Source of the DNA: Paenibacillus camelliae
Lineage (GTDB): Bacteria; Bacillota; Bacilli; Paenibacillales; Paenibacillaceae
DNA length: 64,000 nucleotides
NCBI RefSeq assembly: GCF_023715345.1
Contig: NZ_JAMBNY010000004.1
Coordinates: forward strand, 186,001-250,000
Direction of reading: 5' to 3'
Position 1 is the stretch's first letter. The number at the start of each line of letters is the position of its first letter. Positions 18,095-27,068 of this stretch are shown here, in pieces. Below the pieces are notes generated by a model. It worked only from the letters and a program-made list of their open reading frames with translations. It did no database searches and was not told the origin of the DNA. The position numbers and the translations under genes are program-made.

Positions 18095-19360
18095 TCAAAT
18101 TAGGATGTTAAATAGTACGGGATCCTTGTTCAACTCAACAAACGGATACCCCCTACTTTCCATGCGCTCGATCAACGCGGCATAATCTTCCCTATATTTT
18201 AGCTCTATGCCGACAAGTGCTGGTCCATTATCTTTATTTGATTTTTTAACATACTCAAAACGAGTAATATCATCGTTAGGTCCAAGCACCTGCACTAGAA
18301 ATTCTCGTAGTGCACCTGCGCGCTGCGGGAAGCTAACCATGAAGTAATGCTTATAGCCTTCATAGATTAAGGAGCGTTCCTTAATTTCCTGCATACGATC
18401 TACGTCATTGTTTCCGCCGCTAACGACACATACAACCGTTTTACCTTGAATCTGCTCCTTGTATTGCTCAAGTGCTGCAATGGGCAGGGCGCCTGCAGGC
18501 TCAGCTACAATCGCATTTTCATTGTATAGATCTAGCATCGTTGTACATACCTTGCCTTCATTCACATGAATAACGTCATCGAGCAGCTCCTTACACACTG
18601 CATACGTGAGATTGCCGACTCGTTTAACTGCTGCACCATCTACAAATTTATCAATCTGTGGCAAGGTGAGCACTTCATTATGATCAAGCGCGTAACGTAG
18701 CGAAGCAGCTCCTTCCGGCTCAACACCGATAATCTGTGCGCTTGGAGCAATGCTTTTCATATAGGAGCTAACACCGGCTGCAAGCCCGCCGCCGCCAACT
18801 GTAACAAATACAAAGTGCGGTGCCTGCTCAATATCATTTAAAATCTCTAGCCCAACCGTACCGTTTCCTGCTATAATCATTCGGTCATCGAATGGATGGA
18901 CAAACGTATAGCCGCTTGCTTCGCTCTCGGCAACTGCTTCATTATAAGCATCGTCAAATGTATCGCCTTTTAGTATGATCTCAACGGAGTTTCCACCGAA
19001 AAACTGAACCTGCTTCACTTTTTGGTTTGGCGTCGTGCTAGGCATAAAGATTTTACCTGGAATCCCTAGAGTTTGACAGGAGTAGGCAACACCTTGCGCA
19101 TGATTGCCTGCACTGGCGCAGATGACACCGTTTAGAGGTCCTTGCTCAGATAAGGAACGAATCATATGGTAAGCTCCACGAATTTTAAAGGAGCGGACGA
19201 TTTGTAGATCCTCGCGCTTTAAATATATATTTGCGCCGTAGCGCTCAGAAAGTACGCGATTGAATTGCAGGGGAGTATGTGAAATAACATCCTTAAGATG
19301 CATATGGGCTTGTACGATTTCTTCTAAACCAATTTTTACCTGAGTTTCGGACTCGTTCAT
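18095..19360 (-). CDS. ilvA: Biosynthetic threonine ammonia-lyase
   Basis: A PLP enzyme converting threonine to 2-oxobutyrate, the first step of isoleucine synthesis. The PLP lysine is in SFKIRGAY (K59), and the glycine loop is GGGGLAAG. The region after about residue 325 is the ACT-like regulatory domain with FPQRAGALREF; length 421 matches the short Bacillus-type enzyme with a single ACT-like unit, which is normally feedback-inhibited by isoleucine. No other ilv gene is adjacent. Its 3' side runs straight into repeat cluster B with no classic T-tract terminator. Confidence 0.93.
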   Translation of the reverse strand: MNESETQVKIGLEEIVQAHMHLKDVISHTPLQFNRVLSERYGANIYLKREDLQIVRSFKIRGAYHMIRSLSEQGPLNGVICASAGNHAQGVAYSCQTLGIPGKIFMPSTTPNQKVKQVQFFGGNSVEIILKGDTFDDAYNEAVAESEASGYTFVHPFDDRMIIAGNGTVGLEILNDIEQAPHFVFVTVGGGGLAAGVSSYMKSIAPSAQIIGVEPEGAASLRYALDHNEVLTLPQIDKFVDGAAVKRVGNLTYAVCKELLDDVIHVNEGKVCTTMLDLYNENAIVAEPAGALPIAALEQYKEQIQGKTVVCVVSGGNNDVDRMQEIKERSLIYEGYKHYFMVSFPQRAGALREFLVQVLGPNDDITRFEYVKKSNKDNGPALVGIELKYREDYAALIERMESRGYPFVELNKDPVLFNILI

Positions 19361-19455
19361 AGGTTACATCGATCCTTTTCTTGTTTTAATATATATCTTG
19401 TTACTTTAATAATAGTATATCATTAGGTAGATCACCATGCAGAGGGGTGAAAATT

Positions 19456-19992
19456 ATGAAAAAAAGATGGATATTGCTGTTGTCGGTATTGTTAGGCTTA
19501 ATCATCCTTGTTGTTGGTCTACTCGTCTATATTTATCCTAAAGAAAAATTAACGATGGACTACACACGCGTGCAGTATGAAGAGAAGTTTGCAGATATTG
19601 TGCGTAGGCTGGAGCCTGAGATCATATTAAACGAATCAGATATTAACGCAATCATAAAGTCGAATTTGGATACTCAGCTTAATGAGCAGCTCGTCATAGA
19701 AGGCGCTCATTTTACAGTAGGTGATCAAAAGCTGTACGCCAAGCTGAACGTGAAAGCGTTAGATGCTGTAAGAGCGGAGTTGCTTGCGGTTTACTTGATT
19801 GAATGGAAGGAGCCGGAGCTAAAGCTTATTCCTGTTGAATTAAAGGTTAAGCAAGTAACATTGCCAACCTCAGTACTGAAGGAGATTGCTATTCAACTTT
19901 ATGACACGAACAATGACATTGTATCTGTGGAGCGTCTGAGTACGATCGGCAATGAGCTTGTCATTCGATTGAAATTTAATCTATTTAGATGA
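19456..19992 (+). CDS. Membrane-anchored extracytoplasmic protein of unknown function
   Basis: A basic N-terminus and one hydrophobic segment (about residues 6-28) are followed by about 150 residues that should face outside. The remaining part has alternating strand-like segments and a pattern (LNESDINAII) loosely like the YpmS/DUF2140 group, but I am not confident. AGAGGGG upstream favours the ATG at 19456 over an in-frame GTG at 19447. A weak hairpin (ACAGCG..CGCTGT) follows the stop. Confidence 0.6.
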   Translation: MKKRWILLLSVLLGLIILVVGLLVYIYPKEKLTMDYTRVQYEEKFADIVRRLEPEIILNESDINAIIKSNLDTQLNEQLVIEGAHFTVGDQKLYAKLNVKALDAVRAELLAVYLIEWKEPELKLIPVELKVKQVTLPTSVLKEIAIQLYDTNNDIVSVERLSTIGNELVIRLKFNLFR

Positions 19993-20060
19993 TGAACAGC
20001 GGCGATATGCATGACACAATCGCTGTAGACTTATAGATAATGCAAGAGGAGAGAGTATAG

Positions 20061-20912
20061 TTGGAATCATCATTAGTCATTACATTTAAGTCGCCACCAT
20101 TTCCTTATTTCATAGAATCTAATTCACATACGTATGAAGTCGGAGAAGAGCATCCGAATCGAACGAACATTGGCTTGTTCGATATGATTTATGTAAGGGA
20201 AGGGTGCTTATATATCGGTGAGGGGGATCATCGATGGGAGCTTCGTAGAGGTGAAGTGTTAATCCTCCGTCCCGATGCTTGGCATTATTCGTATGCACCG
20301 TGCTCTGAACGCACGACGTTTGACTGGCTTCACTTCCAATCTGCTGGTCCCTGGGAGGAGATTGAAAGCAGCGAGCAGGGCGTCTTACGCGGTGATTATT
20401 ACACATATGCGCTGCGGGTGCCTAAGCATATAAAGCTGCAAGCAACCAACGAGATGAAATCATTGCTGGAGGCACTGCATGAAGCAGCAAGGAATAGCTC
20501 ACATGGTGCGTTCTGGGATCGACAGCAGCGTTTTCTTCATTTGCTGCAAATGCTGGATGAAGGCTGGAGAAGCGATACAGCAAAGGCTTCCGTCATTGTA
20601 GCAGAGAAAGCAGCTGCATTCCTAAAGCGTAATTATCGCCAATCGATCAGCAACCAGATGCTAAGTGATGCGCTAGAGCTGCATATCAATTATATTACGC
20701 GCAGCATGAGTGAAGTGTTTGACTGTACGCCTCAGCAGTATTTGCTCTATTATCGTATTGACCAGGCAAAGCTGCTGCTGATCAAAACAGATTGGCCAAT
20801 CTCGCAAATTGCATTGGAATCTGGCTTCAAGCAAACGGCGCATTTCTCAAGATTGTTCGCCAATCAGGTTGGATTGTCACCGCTGCGCTATCGTAAGAAA
20901 TTTACACACTAG
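20061..20912 (+). CDS. AraC-family transcriptional regulator with cupin-type sensor domain
   Basis: The N-terminal about 150 residues have the cupin-like signature (GEGDHRWELRRGEVLILRPD) common in sugar-sensing AraC proteins. The C-terminal about 100 residues hold two helix-turn-helix motifs ending QTAHFSRLFANQVGLSPLRYR. A TTG start is used, with AGAGGAGAG upstream. There is no adjacent sugar-metabolism gene, so the ligand and target are unknown. A terminator follows, and it also carries the next gene's ribosome binding site. Confidence 0.83.
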   Translation: MESSLVITFKSPPFPYFIESNSHTYEVGEEHPNRTNIGLFDMIYVREGCLYIGEGDHRWELRRGEVLILRPDAWHYSYAPCSERTTFDWLHFQSAGPWEEIESSEQGVLRGDYYTYALRVPKHIKLQATNEMKSLLEALHEAARNSSHGAFWDRQQRFLHLLQMLDEGWRSDTAKASVIVAEKAAAFLKRNYRQSISNQMLSDALELHINYITRSMSEVFDCTPQQYLLYYRIDQAKLLLIKTDWPISQIALESGFKQTAHFSRLFANQVGLSPLRYRKKFTH

Positions 20913-20923
20913 ATGCATAATTT

Positions 20924-20977
20924 ACCTCCTTGCTACAAAAACTGGAATGACTCGTTCCATTGCCAAGGAGGTTTTTT
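20924..20977 (+). terminator. Terminator hairpin that contains the next gene's ribosome binding site
   Basis: ACCTCCTTG (20924-20932) pairs with CAAGGAGGT (20964-20972), with a second inner stem TGGAA/TTCCA, and six T residues follow. AAGGAGG (20965-20971) in the 3' arm is also the only good binding site for the ATG at 20980. Confidence 0.8.
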
Positions 20978-20979
20978 AG

Positions 20980-21651
20980 ATGATTGGACGCTTTTCGTTA
21001 AAGGCTGAAGTATCGGATGTTGCAGAACAGTTTAGAGTAAATCGGGTTGAACAAGCACATAGTGAACGCTACAACGTAGTACCTACACAAGTCGTATCGG
21101 TCGTTATGAATGATCGACATCAAGAGCGCGTCATTCAGGAAGCGAGATGGGGCATGTTTCCGTTTTGGGCGAAGGACTCTGTCAATACATCCAAAGCTGA
21201 TATTCGCCGCAAGCCGTTTCTGCATGAATTAGCTAAACGCAGCCGTTGCATTATTCCATGCACTGGATTTTATGGTGCGAAGCTAGTTGGACAAGAGCGT
21301 GATCCTCGCGCGATGCATATCGTTATGCAGGGAAGACCGCTGTTCGGGATTGCTGGAATTATGGATTGCTTTCGCAATGCACAAGGCAAGGAATACCGTG
21401 TATTTACAATGCTGACGGAAGAAACGCTAGGTCATATGAGTGATTGGCAGCCAACCTTGCCAGTCGTGCTTGATGAAGAGGGTGTAGAAGCGTGGCTTAA
21501 TCCACATGAACGCAATATCGATTTGCTGCAAGTATATTTACCGCGCTTAGAAAGCTATCAGCTGAAGGCATACCCTGTAACCAATGATGTACACAATGAA
21601 CAATATGACGCGCCAGACTGCATCCGTGAGCTGAAGATTGATTATGCGTGA
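20980..21651 (+). CDS. SRAP (YedK/HMCES)-family protein lacking the catalytic Cys2
   Basis: SRAP proteins bind single-stranded DNA and form a thiazolidine crosslink to abasic sites through Cys2. Family landmarks here are RFSL, WGMFPFWA, the RCIIP..GFY segment and LPVVLDEEGVEAWL, at a normal 223 residues. Residue 2 is Ile (MIGRF rather than MCGRF). The Glu normally after GFY is Gly (GFYGAK), and the usual HxRMP segment reads WQPTLP. The protein therefore probably cannot use the canonical chemistry, though DNA binding is possible. The start is supported by AAGGAGG 8 nt upstream. Confidence 0.78.
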   Translation: MIGRFSLKAEVSDVAEQFRVNRVEQAHSERYNVVPTQVVSVVMNDRHQERVIQEARWGMFPFWAKDSVNTSKADIRRKPFLHELAKRSRCIIPCTGFYGAKLVGQERDPRAMHIVMQGRPLFGIAGIMDCFRNAQGKEYRVFTMLTEETLGHMSDWQPTLPVVLDEEGVEAWLNPHERNIDLLQVYLPRLESYQLKAYPVTNDVHNEQYDAPDCIRELKIDYA

Positions 21652-21839
21652 TTAAGCAATCAGGCTTGATGTATTGCTGTAAAAGATAGCATATCTATTG
21701 CAAGCTATGGTTTTGAAAATATGCAAGTGAAAAATTTAGCTGTCATAAAAGTTAGTATGAACTGACTTTTTTGACAGCTTTCTTTTTATTGGAGGAAGAA
21801 ATCGAACAACACATTGGTATACCAGTTATATATAGTCGT

Positions 21840-22016
21840 CTTGTATGAAAAAGCATACAAAACCCCCTACATAGCAGGTGAAGCAGTCGTGTTTGTATGA
21901 AAAAGCATACAAAAGTCCCCATACAGCGGGCAAAGCAGTCGCGTTTGTATGAAAAAGCATACAAAACCCCCACACAGCGGGCAAAGTAGTCGCGTTTGTA
22001 TGAAAAAACATACAAA
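21840..22016. repeat. Four-hairpin tandem array, 52-bp period
   Basis: TTTGTATG, six purine-rich loop bases and CATACAAA occur four times at a 51-52 bp period (hairpins start near 21841, 21893, 21945 and 21996). The intervening segments (for example CAGCGGGCAAAGCAGTCGCG) are near-copies of each other. Every hairpin has an 7-8 bp stem and an A-rich loop. Open frames across it are repeats of the same peptide and do not look like genes. Confidence 0.8.
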
Positions 22017-22293
22017 ATTCATTCCCATTCTTGCGCTCAACTGAATCCAGCCGATTTCTAAAATTCACTTCAAGAATTCCAAGAAAAACATCAATAAAAA
22101 TTACAATAAAACCTACCTATAAATGTCCATATATTACCTATAAGAAAACTCTTAAAATCTCTTCAATATTTCTTATAGACCGAATCCTTCGCTTTACATT
22201 GACCCTCTACGACCGAATATGGTAATTTTAATGATAGAATAATTCAGAGTAATATGATAGGAATTAAATATATCATTATGCGGGGTGTAAAGC
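22017..22293 (+). promoter_or_regulatory. AT-rich region upstream of cysJ
   Basis: No gene or clear terminator is visible. ATGATA (22254-22259) and TATCAT (22271-22276) form a 6-bp inverted repeat about 20 nt before the cysJ start, in the position of an operator. The regulator cannot be identified from this. Confidence 0.3.
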
Positions 22294-24126
22294 TTGCAAT
22301 TATTAGTCACGAATAGTCCGTTTTCGGAAGAGCAGCTACAGCATATTAATGCACTGCTTCCGACTTTAACTGAAACCCAAATCCATTGGCTGAGCGGATA
22401 TTTAGCCTTTTATCGTAGCAATAATGTGCAGGGGGCATTACAGGCTGCTGCACCACAAGGATCGGCTTTTGCAGTTGCTCCTGTCGTAGAGGCTGTTCAA
22501 TTGCCTAAGGAAGCAACGATTATTTTCGGTTCACAAACTGGAAATGCTCAACGACTTGCAGGAAGATTAGCAGATCGCTTAAAAGCAGACGGCTATGACG
22601 TTACGGTGTCTGCTATGAATAAGTTTAAACCGAACGATCTAAAGAAGGTTGTTAACCTATTTGTACTTGTAAGCACGCATGGGGAAGGCGATCCGCCAGA
22701 CAATGCAGTTTCTTTCTATGAGTTTTTGCATGGCAAACGTGCACCGGAGCTTAAACATGTAAAATACTCCGTGCTAGCGCTTGGCGATACATCGTACGAA
22801 TTTTTCTGTAAGACAGGTCAGGACTTTGATGCACGCTTGAAGGAGCTAGGAGCAGAGCAGCTCGTTGAGCGAGCAGATTGTGATGTAGACTACGAGGAGA
22901 CAGCAAGCGGCTGGATCAATGCTATCGCAGAGAAGCTTAACAGCGCGCAAGCAGCGCCAGCTGTTCAAGCAGCTGTTGCAACGGAAGCTGCTGCACCCGC
23001 ATCTGTTGAATATACTCGCAATAAACCATTCCAGGCTGAAGTGATTGAGAGCATAAACTTGAACGGACGCGGCTCAGATCGTGAGACACGTCATCTTGAG
23101 CTATCGCTTGAAGGCTCGGGTATTATATATGAGCCAGGTGATGCGGTCGGTATTGTGCCGCATAACGATCCTGAGCTCGTGAAGGAGCTTATTGAAGAGC
23201 TTGGCTGGAAGCCATCAGAGCAAGTAACGACTAAAGATGGTGTTACGCTGTCTGTTGAAGAAGCGTTAACGAAGGAATATGAAATTACGACTCTATCAAA
23301 AACATTGCTAGAGAAGTTTGAACCATTTGCTAAAAATGATAAATTCAAAAAGCTATTGGGTAATGCTGCTGAGCTTAAAGCTTATGTGAAGGGCCGTGAC
23401 TTACTTGACTTAATTCAAGACTATGGTCCATTTACATGGCAGCCAAGCGATGTGGTTAGCGTGCTTCGCAAAATTCCAGCGCGTCTATACTCAATCGCTA
23501 GCAGTCTTGCCGCTCATCCGGATGAGGTGCATTTGACGATTCGCAAGGTACAATATGATGCACACGGCAGACAGCGCAATGGGGTGTGCTCGGTATACGT
23601 ATCAGAGCGTTTAGAGGTTGGCGATCATGTCTCCGTATTCGTTCAATCCAATCCAAACTTTAAGCTTCCGGCAAGCCATGAAACGCCGATCATTATGATT
23701 GGTCCGGGTACTGGTGTTGCACCATTCCGCGCATTTATGGAAGAGCGTGAGGAAGCGGGAGCAAGCGGTAAGTCTTGGCTGTTCTTCGGGGATCGCCATT
23801 ACGTGACGGATTTCCTCTATCAGACAGATTGGCAGCGCATGCTAAACGAGGGCGCATTGACGAATTTAGAGGTCGCATTCTCTCGCGATACGGAGCAAAA
23901 GGTATATGTACAGCATCGTTTACTCGAGCATGCAGCTGAACTATATGCATGGCTAGAAGAAGGCGCGCACCTATATATTTGCGGCGATGAAAAGCATATG
24001 GCCCATGATGTACATGAGGCATTGCTTCAAATTATTCAAGAGCAGCGTGGCGTAAGTGCCGAAGCAGCAGCAGCTTATCTAAGTGAGCTGCAGGATGCAG
24101 GGCGATACCAACGTGACGTGTACTAA
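22294..24126 (+). CDS. cysJ: Assimilatory sulfite reductase (NADPH) flavoprotein subunit
   Basis: CysJ passes electrons from NADPH through FAD and FMN to CysI. A flavodoxin domain has IIFGSQTGNAQRLAG near residue 80 and VSTHGEGDPPDNA. The FAD domain has ARLYSIASS, and the NADP domain has MIGPGTGVAPFRAFMEER and ends in the typical aromatic DVY. Length 610 is normal. The TTG start has GGGGTG upstream. It lies 69 nt before cysI, and the pair reduces sulfite to sulfide for cysteine synthesis. Confidence 0.95.
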   Translation: MQLLVTNSPFSEEQLQHINALLPTLTETQIHWLSGYLAFYRSNNVQGALQAAAPQGSAFAVAPVVEAVQLPKEATIIFGSQTGNAQRLAGRLADRLKADGYDVTVSAMNKFKPNDLKKVVNLFVLVSTHGEGDPPDNAVSFYEFLHGKRAPELKHVKYSVLALGDTSYEFFCKTGQDFDARLKELGAEQLVERADCDVDYEETASGWINAIAEKLNSAQAAPAVQAAVATEAAAPASVEYTRNKPFQAEVIESINLNGRGSDRETRHLELSLEGSGIIYEPGDAVGIVPHNDPELVKELIEELGWKPSEQVTTKDGVTLSVEEALTKEYEITTLSKTLLEKFEPFAKNDKFKKLLGNAAELKAYVKGRDLLDLIQDYGPFTWQPSDVVSVLRKIPARLYSIASSLAAHPDEVHLTIRKVQYDAHGRQRNGVCSVYVSERLEVGDHVSVFVQSNPNFKLPASHETPIIMIGPGTGVAPFRAFMEEREEAGASGKSWLFFGDRHYVTDFLYQTDWQRMLNEGALTNLEVAFSRDTEQKVYVQHRLLEHAAELYAWLEEGAHLYICGDEKHMAHDVHEALLQIIQEQRGVSAEAAAAYLSELQDAGRYQRDVY

Positions 24127-24195
24127 TAGATAATAGAATAGCAGTTATTACAACTGATCGAGGTCGTTTCATAGAGCTATGGGGGAGGTAACGTG

Positions 24196-25935
24196 ATGAC
24201 AAGCAAGAAGAAGGTAGAGCCAATAGGCGGCACACCAAGTGATGTAGAGGATCTGAAGGTAGCAAGTAAGTATTTGCGTGGCTCATTAGCAGAGCAGCTA
24301 AACAATCGCGTAACTGGTGGATTGACGGAGCTTGACAATCGACTGTTAAAGTTCCACGGCAGCTATATGCAGGATGATCGTGATTTACGTCAAGAACGTG
24401 AAAAGCAAAAGCTGGAGCCGGCGTATCAGTTTATGCTTCGTGTAGTAACTCCAGGCGGCGTTGCAACACCAGAGCAATGGCTTACGATTGATGAGCTTGC
24501 TGATAAGTACGGAAATGGAACGATTAAAGCAACAACACGACAAGCCTTTCAATTGCATGGCGTGCTGAAGTGGAATCTAAAGAAAACGATAAAGAGCATT
24601 AATGATACGCTATTATCGACACTAGCAGCGTGCGGTGACGTTAGTCGTAACGTTATGTGTAATCCGAATCCGTTACAATCAAAGGTGCATGAGGAGATTC
24701 ATCATATTTCCAATGAATTGACTCGTCACCTTGCTCCGCGCACACCAGCCTATCATGAAATTTGGCTGGATGGCGAGAAGCTTGAAAATCCATATAAGCC
24801 ATACGGCGAAGCGGTTGATCCGGTAGAGCCCATCTATGGGCATGTGTATTTGCCTCGTAAATTCAAAATCGGTATCGCTGTTCCACCGTCGAATGATATT
24901 GATGTATACTCACAGGATCTCGGGTATATTGCGATCGTTGAGGACGACAAGCTTGTTGGCTTCAATGTGACGGTAGGCGGCGGTATGGGGATGACCCATG
25001 GTGACACAAATACGTATCCTCAGCTTGGCAAGGTAATTGGCTACATTACACCAGATCAGGTGCTTGAGGTAGCGGAGAAGGTTGTAACGATCCAGCGCGA
25101 TTATGGTAACCGCTCTGTGCGTAAAAATGCCCGCTTTAAATATACGATTGATCGCCATGGTTTAGACTGGTTCAAGGAAGAGCTGCATGAACGTCTTGGC
25201 TGGGAGCTTGCTCCTGCACGTGAGATTCACTTTGAGAACACGGGCGATCGTTATGGCTGGTCGAAAAACTATGATGGTACATGGAACGTGACGCTGTTCA
25301 TACGTGGCGGACGTATTGACGATACAGAACAGAGCCAGGTTAAAACAGGCCTGCGTGAAATCGCCAAAGTACTTAAAGGCGATTTCCGTCTTACTGCTAA
25401 CCAAAATGTAATGATTGGCAACATACCGTCTAAGCAAAAGGCTGCGATTACTAAGCTGTTGAAAAAATACAATATTTCTATCGGAGAGGAATTATCAGGC
25501 TTCCGTCGTAATGCACTATCCTGTGTTGCATTGCCGACTTGCGGCTTAGCCATGGCTGAAGCAGAGCGTTATCTGCCATCCTTGCTTGATAAGCTAGAGC
25601 CGATCATTGAGAAGAACGGCTTGCTTGATACCGAGATTAATATTCGTATAACAGGCTGCCCGAATGGATGTGCTCGTCCTGCGCTTGGCGAGATCTCTTT
25701 TATCGGTAAATCTCCGGGGAAATACAATATGTATTTGGGTGCTGGCTTTGCAGGTGAGCGCTTAAACAAAATGTACAAGGAAAACATTGGAGAAGCAGAA
25801 ATACTCGAAACGCTTGAGCCAATCATTGCGCACTATGCGAAAGAGCGCAAAAAGGGCGAGCATTTTGGAGATTTCGTTATCCGTGCAGGCTACATTAAAG
25901 CAACAACGGACGGTACAAACTTCCATAGCGCATAA
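24196..25935 (+). CDS. cysI: Assimilatory sulfite reductase hemoprotein subunit
   Basis: The siroheme/4Fe-4S subunit that performs the six-electron reduction of sulfite. The cluster ligands appear as CVALPTC (about residues 443 and 449) and CPNGC (about 488 and 492). The siroheme-binding motif [11 protein letters not shown] is near the N-terminus. Length 579. I prefer the ATG at 24196, spaced 8 nt from GGGGGAGG, over the GTG at 24193. A strong terminator follows, closing a two-gene cysJI operon. Confidence 0.95.
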   Translation: MTSKKKVEPIGGTPSDVEDLKVASKYLRGSLAEQLNNRVTGGLTELDNRLLKFHGSYMQDDRDLRQEREKQKLEPAYQFMLRVVTPGGVATPEQWLTIDELADKYGNGTIKATTRQAFQLHGVLKWNLKKTIKSINDTLLSTLAACGDVSRNVMCNPNPLQSKVHEEIHHISNELTRHLAPRTPAYHEIWLDGEKLENPYKPYGEAVDPVEPIYGHVYLPRKFKIGIAVPPSNDIDVYSQDLGYIAIVEDDKLVGFNVTVGGGMGMTHGDTNTYPQLGKVIGYITPDQVLEVAEKVVTIQRDYGNRSVRKNARFKYTIDRHGLDWFKEELHERLGWELAPAREIHFENTGDRYGWSKNYDGTWNVTLFIRGGRIDDTEQSQVKTGLREIAKVLKGDFRLTANQNVMIGNIPSKQKAAITKLLKKYNISIGEELSGFRRNALSCVALPTCGLAMAEAERYLPSLLDKLEPIIEKNGLLDTEINIRITGCPNGCARPALGEISFIGKSPGKYNMYLGAGFAGERLNKMYKENIGEAEILETLEPIIAHYAKERKKGEHFGDFVIRAGYIKATTDGTNFHSA

Positions 25936-25994
25936 TTGCTTGCAATGGAATGTGAAGTGATGAGTTTGACTCGATAGTCCTGTCCGAAATTGAA

Positions 25995-26045
25995 AAGAAG
26001 CTGGATAGAGAAACGGTGTTTCTCCATTCAGCTTCTTTTGTTTTC
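25995..26045. terminator. Strong terminator after cysI
   Basis: AAGAAGCTG.ATAGAGAAA pairs with TTTCTC.AT.CAGCTTCTT around a short loop, followed by TTTTGTTTT. The A-rich upstream side makes it usable for the convergent permease operon as well. Confidence 0.88.
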
Positions 26046-26125
26046 CTTCATTCGCTCCGTAAAGCGACTGGAGGAATGCTTTGCTTCCGAAGCGATGAAT
26101 CACCATAACAGAATAGGTGTAAGAT

Positions 26126-27019
26126 TTACCCCTTCACCGATCCGATCATCACACCCTTATCAAAGTACTTCTGAATAAACGGATAGACGAGCAGAACTGG
26201 CAGCGTAGAAATAATAATGACGCCATATTTAATCTGATCGGCGTAGCGCTGTGCATAGCCGCCCGCACTTCCTCCGGTGCCTGCACCTCCTGAGAATACC
26301 TGATTAGATAGCAGAATATCACGCAGCACGATTTGAAGCGGCTGCAGCTCATTGCTGCGAATATAGATCAGACCAGTGAAGAAGTTATTCCAGTGTCCAA
26401 CCAGATAATATAGGCCGATAACAGAGATTAATGCCTTCGATAGCGGAAGAGCAACCGTCATAAAATACTTAAAGTGCGAGCAGCCATCCATCGCAGCGGC
26501 TTCATACAGCTCCTTAGGCAGTGAGTTTTCAAAAAACGTAAGTGCAATAATGAGATAAAACACATTAACGCAAAACGGAATAATGAACACCCACACCGTA
26601 TTAATCAGATGAAGATCCTTCATAAGCAGATAGGTCGGAATTAAGCCGCCATTGAAAAACATCGTAAACACGAAAGCAAACATGATGTACTTTCCATACT
26701 TAAACTCCTTACGAGACAATACATAAGCAGCTGGCAAGGTTACAAGCAAATTTACGAGTGTGCCCGCAGCAGTATAGAAGATCGTGTTACGATAGCCGGT
26801 CCATATGCGGCTATCCTGAAAAATTTCAGAATATCCGAAAAAGCTAATGCCTTTGGGAAACAGCAATACTTTACCTGTCGAGACAAGCACAGAATCGCTG
26901 ATCGAAGCGATGACGATAAAATACAGCGGGTACGCAATCAACAAAAATATAGCGGCACAGATCAGTCCAAGTACGATGGTGAAGCTGATCTCTGGTATAG
27001 ATTTTGATCGAAGTGACAT
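26126..27019 (-). CDS. Carbohydrate ABC transporter permease (LplC/YtcP-like)
   Basis: One of two membrane subunits of a sugar importer. Six TM segments are predicted over 297 residues, with the ATPase-contact EAA loop as ELYEAAAMDGCSHFKYF. The C-terminus ends DKGVMIGSVKG, diagnostic of the LplC group. AAAGGAG precedes the start. It is the third gene of a minus-strand operon after the lipoprotein and the LplB-like permease. No ATPase is encoded in the operon, so a shared MsmX-type ATPase is likely. Confidence 0.9.
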   Translation of the reverse strand: MSLRSKSIPEISFTIVLGLICAAIFLLIAYPLYFIVIASISDSVLVSTGKVLLFPKGISFFGYSEIFQDSRIWTGYRNTIFYTAAGTLVNLLVTLPAAYVLSRKEFKYGKYIMFAFVFTMFFNGGLIPTYLLMKDLHLINTVWVFIIPFCVNVFYLIIALTFFENSLPKELYEAAAMDGCSHFKYFMTVALPLSKALISVIGLYYLVGHWNNFFTGLIYIRSNELQPLQIVLRDILLSNQVFSGGAGTGGSAGGYAQRYADQIKYGVIIISTLPVLLVYPFIQKYFDKGVMIGSVKG

Positions 27020-27068
27020 CGCGCTGCTCCTTTCTATATATGGTGCAACCAGCAGCCGATAACGCTGG

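Noticed and set aside
21840-22016. CRISPR-like array of short palindromic repeats
   Set aside because: The intervening segments are near-identical copies of each other, not unique spacers, and there are no cas genes. It is a tandem repeat.
21752-22068. Minus-strand coding frames across the hairpin array
   Set aside because: The translation is a repeated low-complexity peptide with no start site support.
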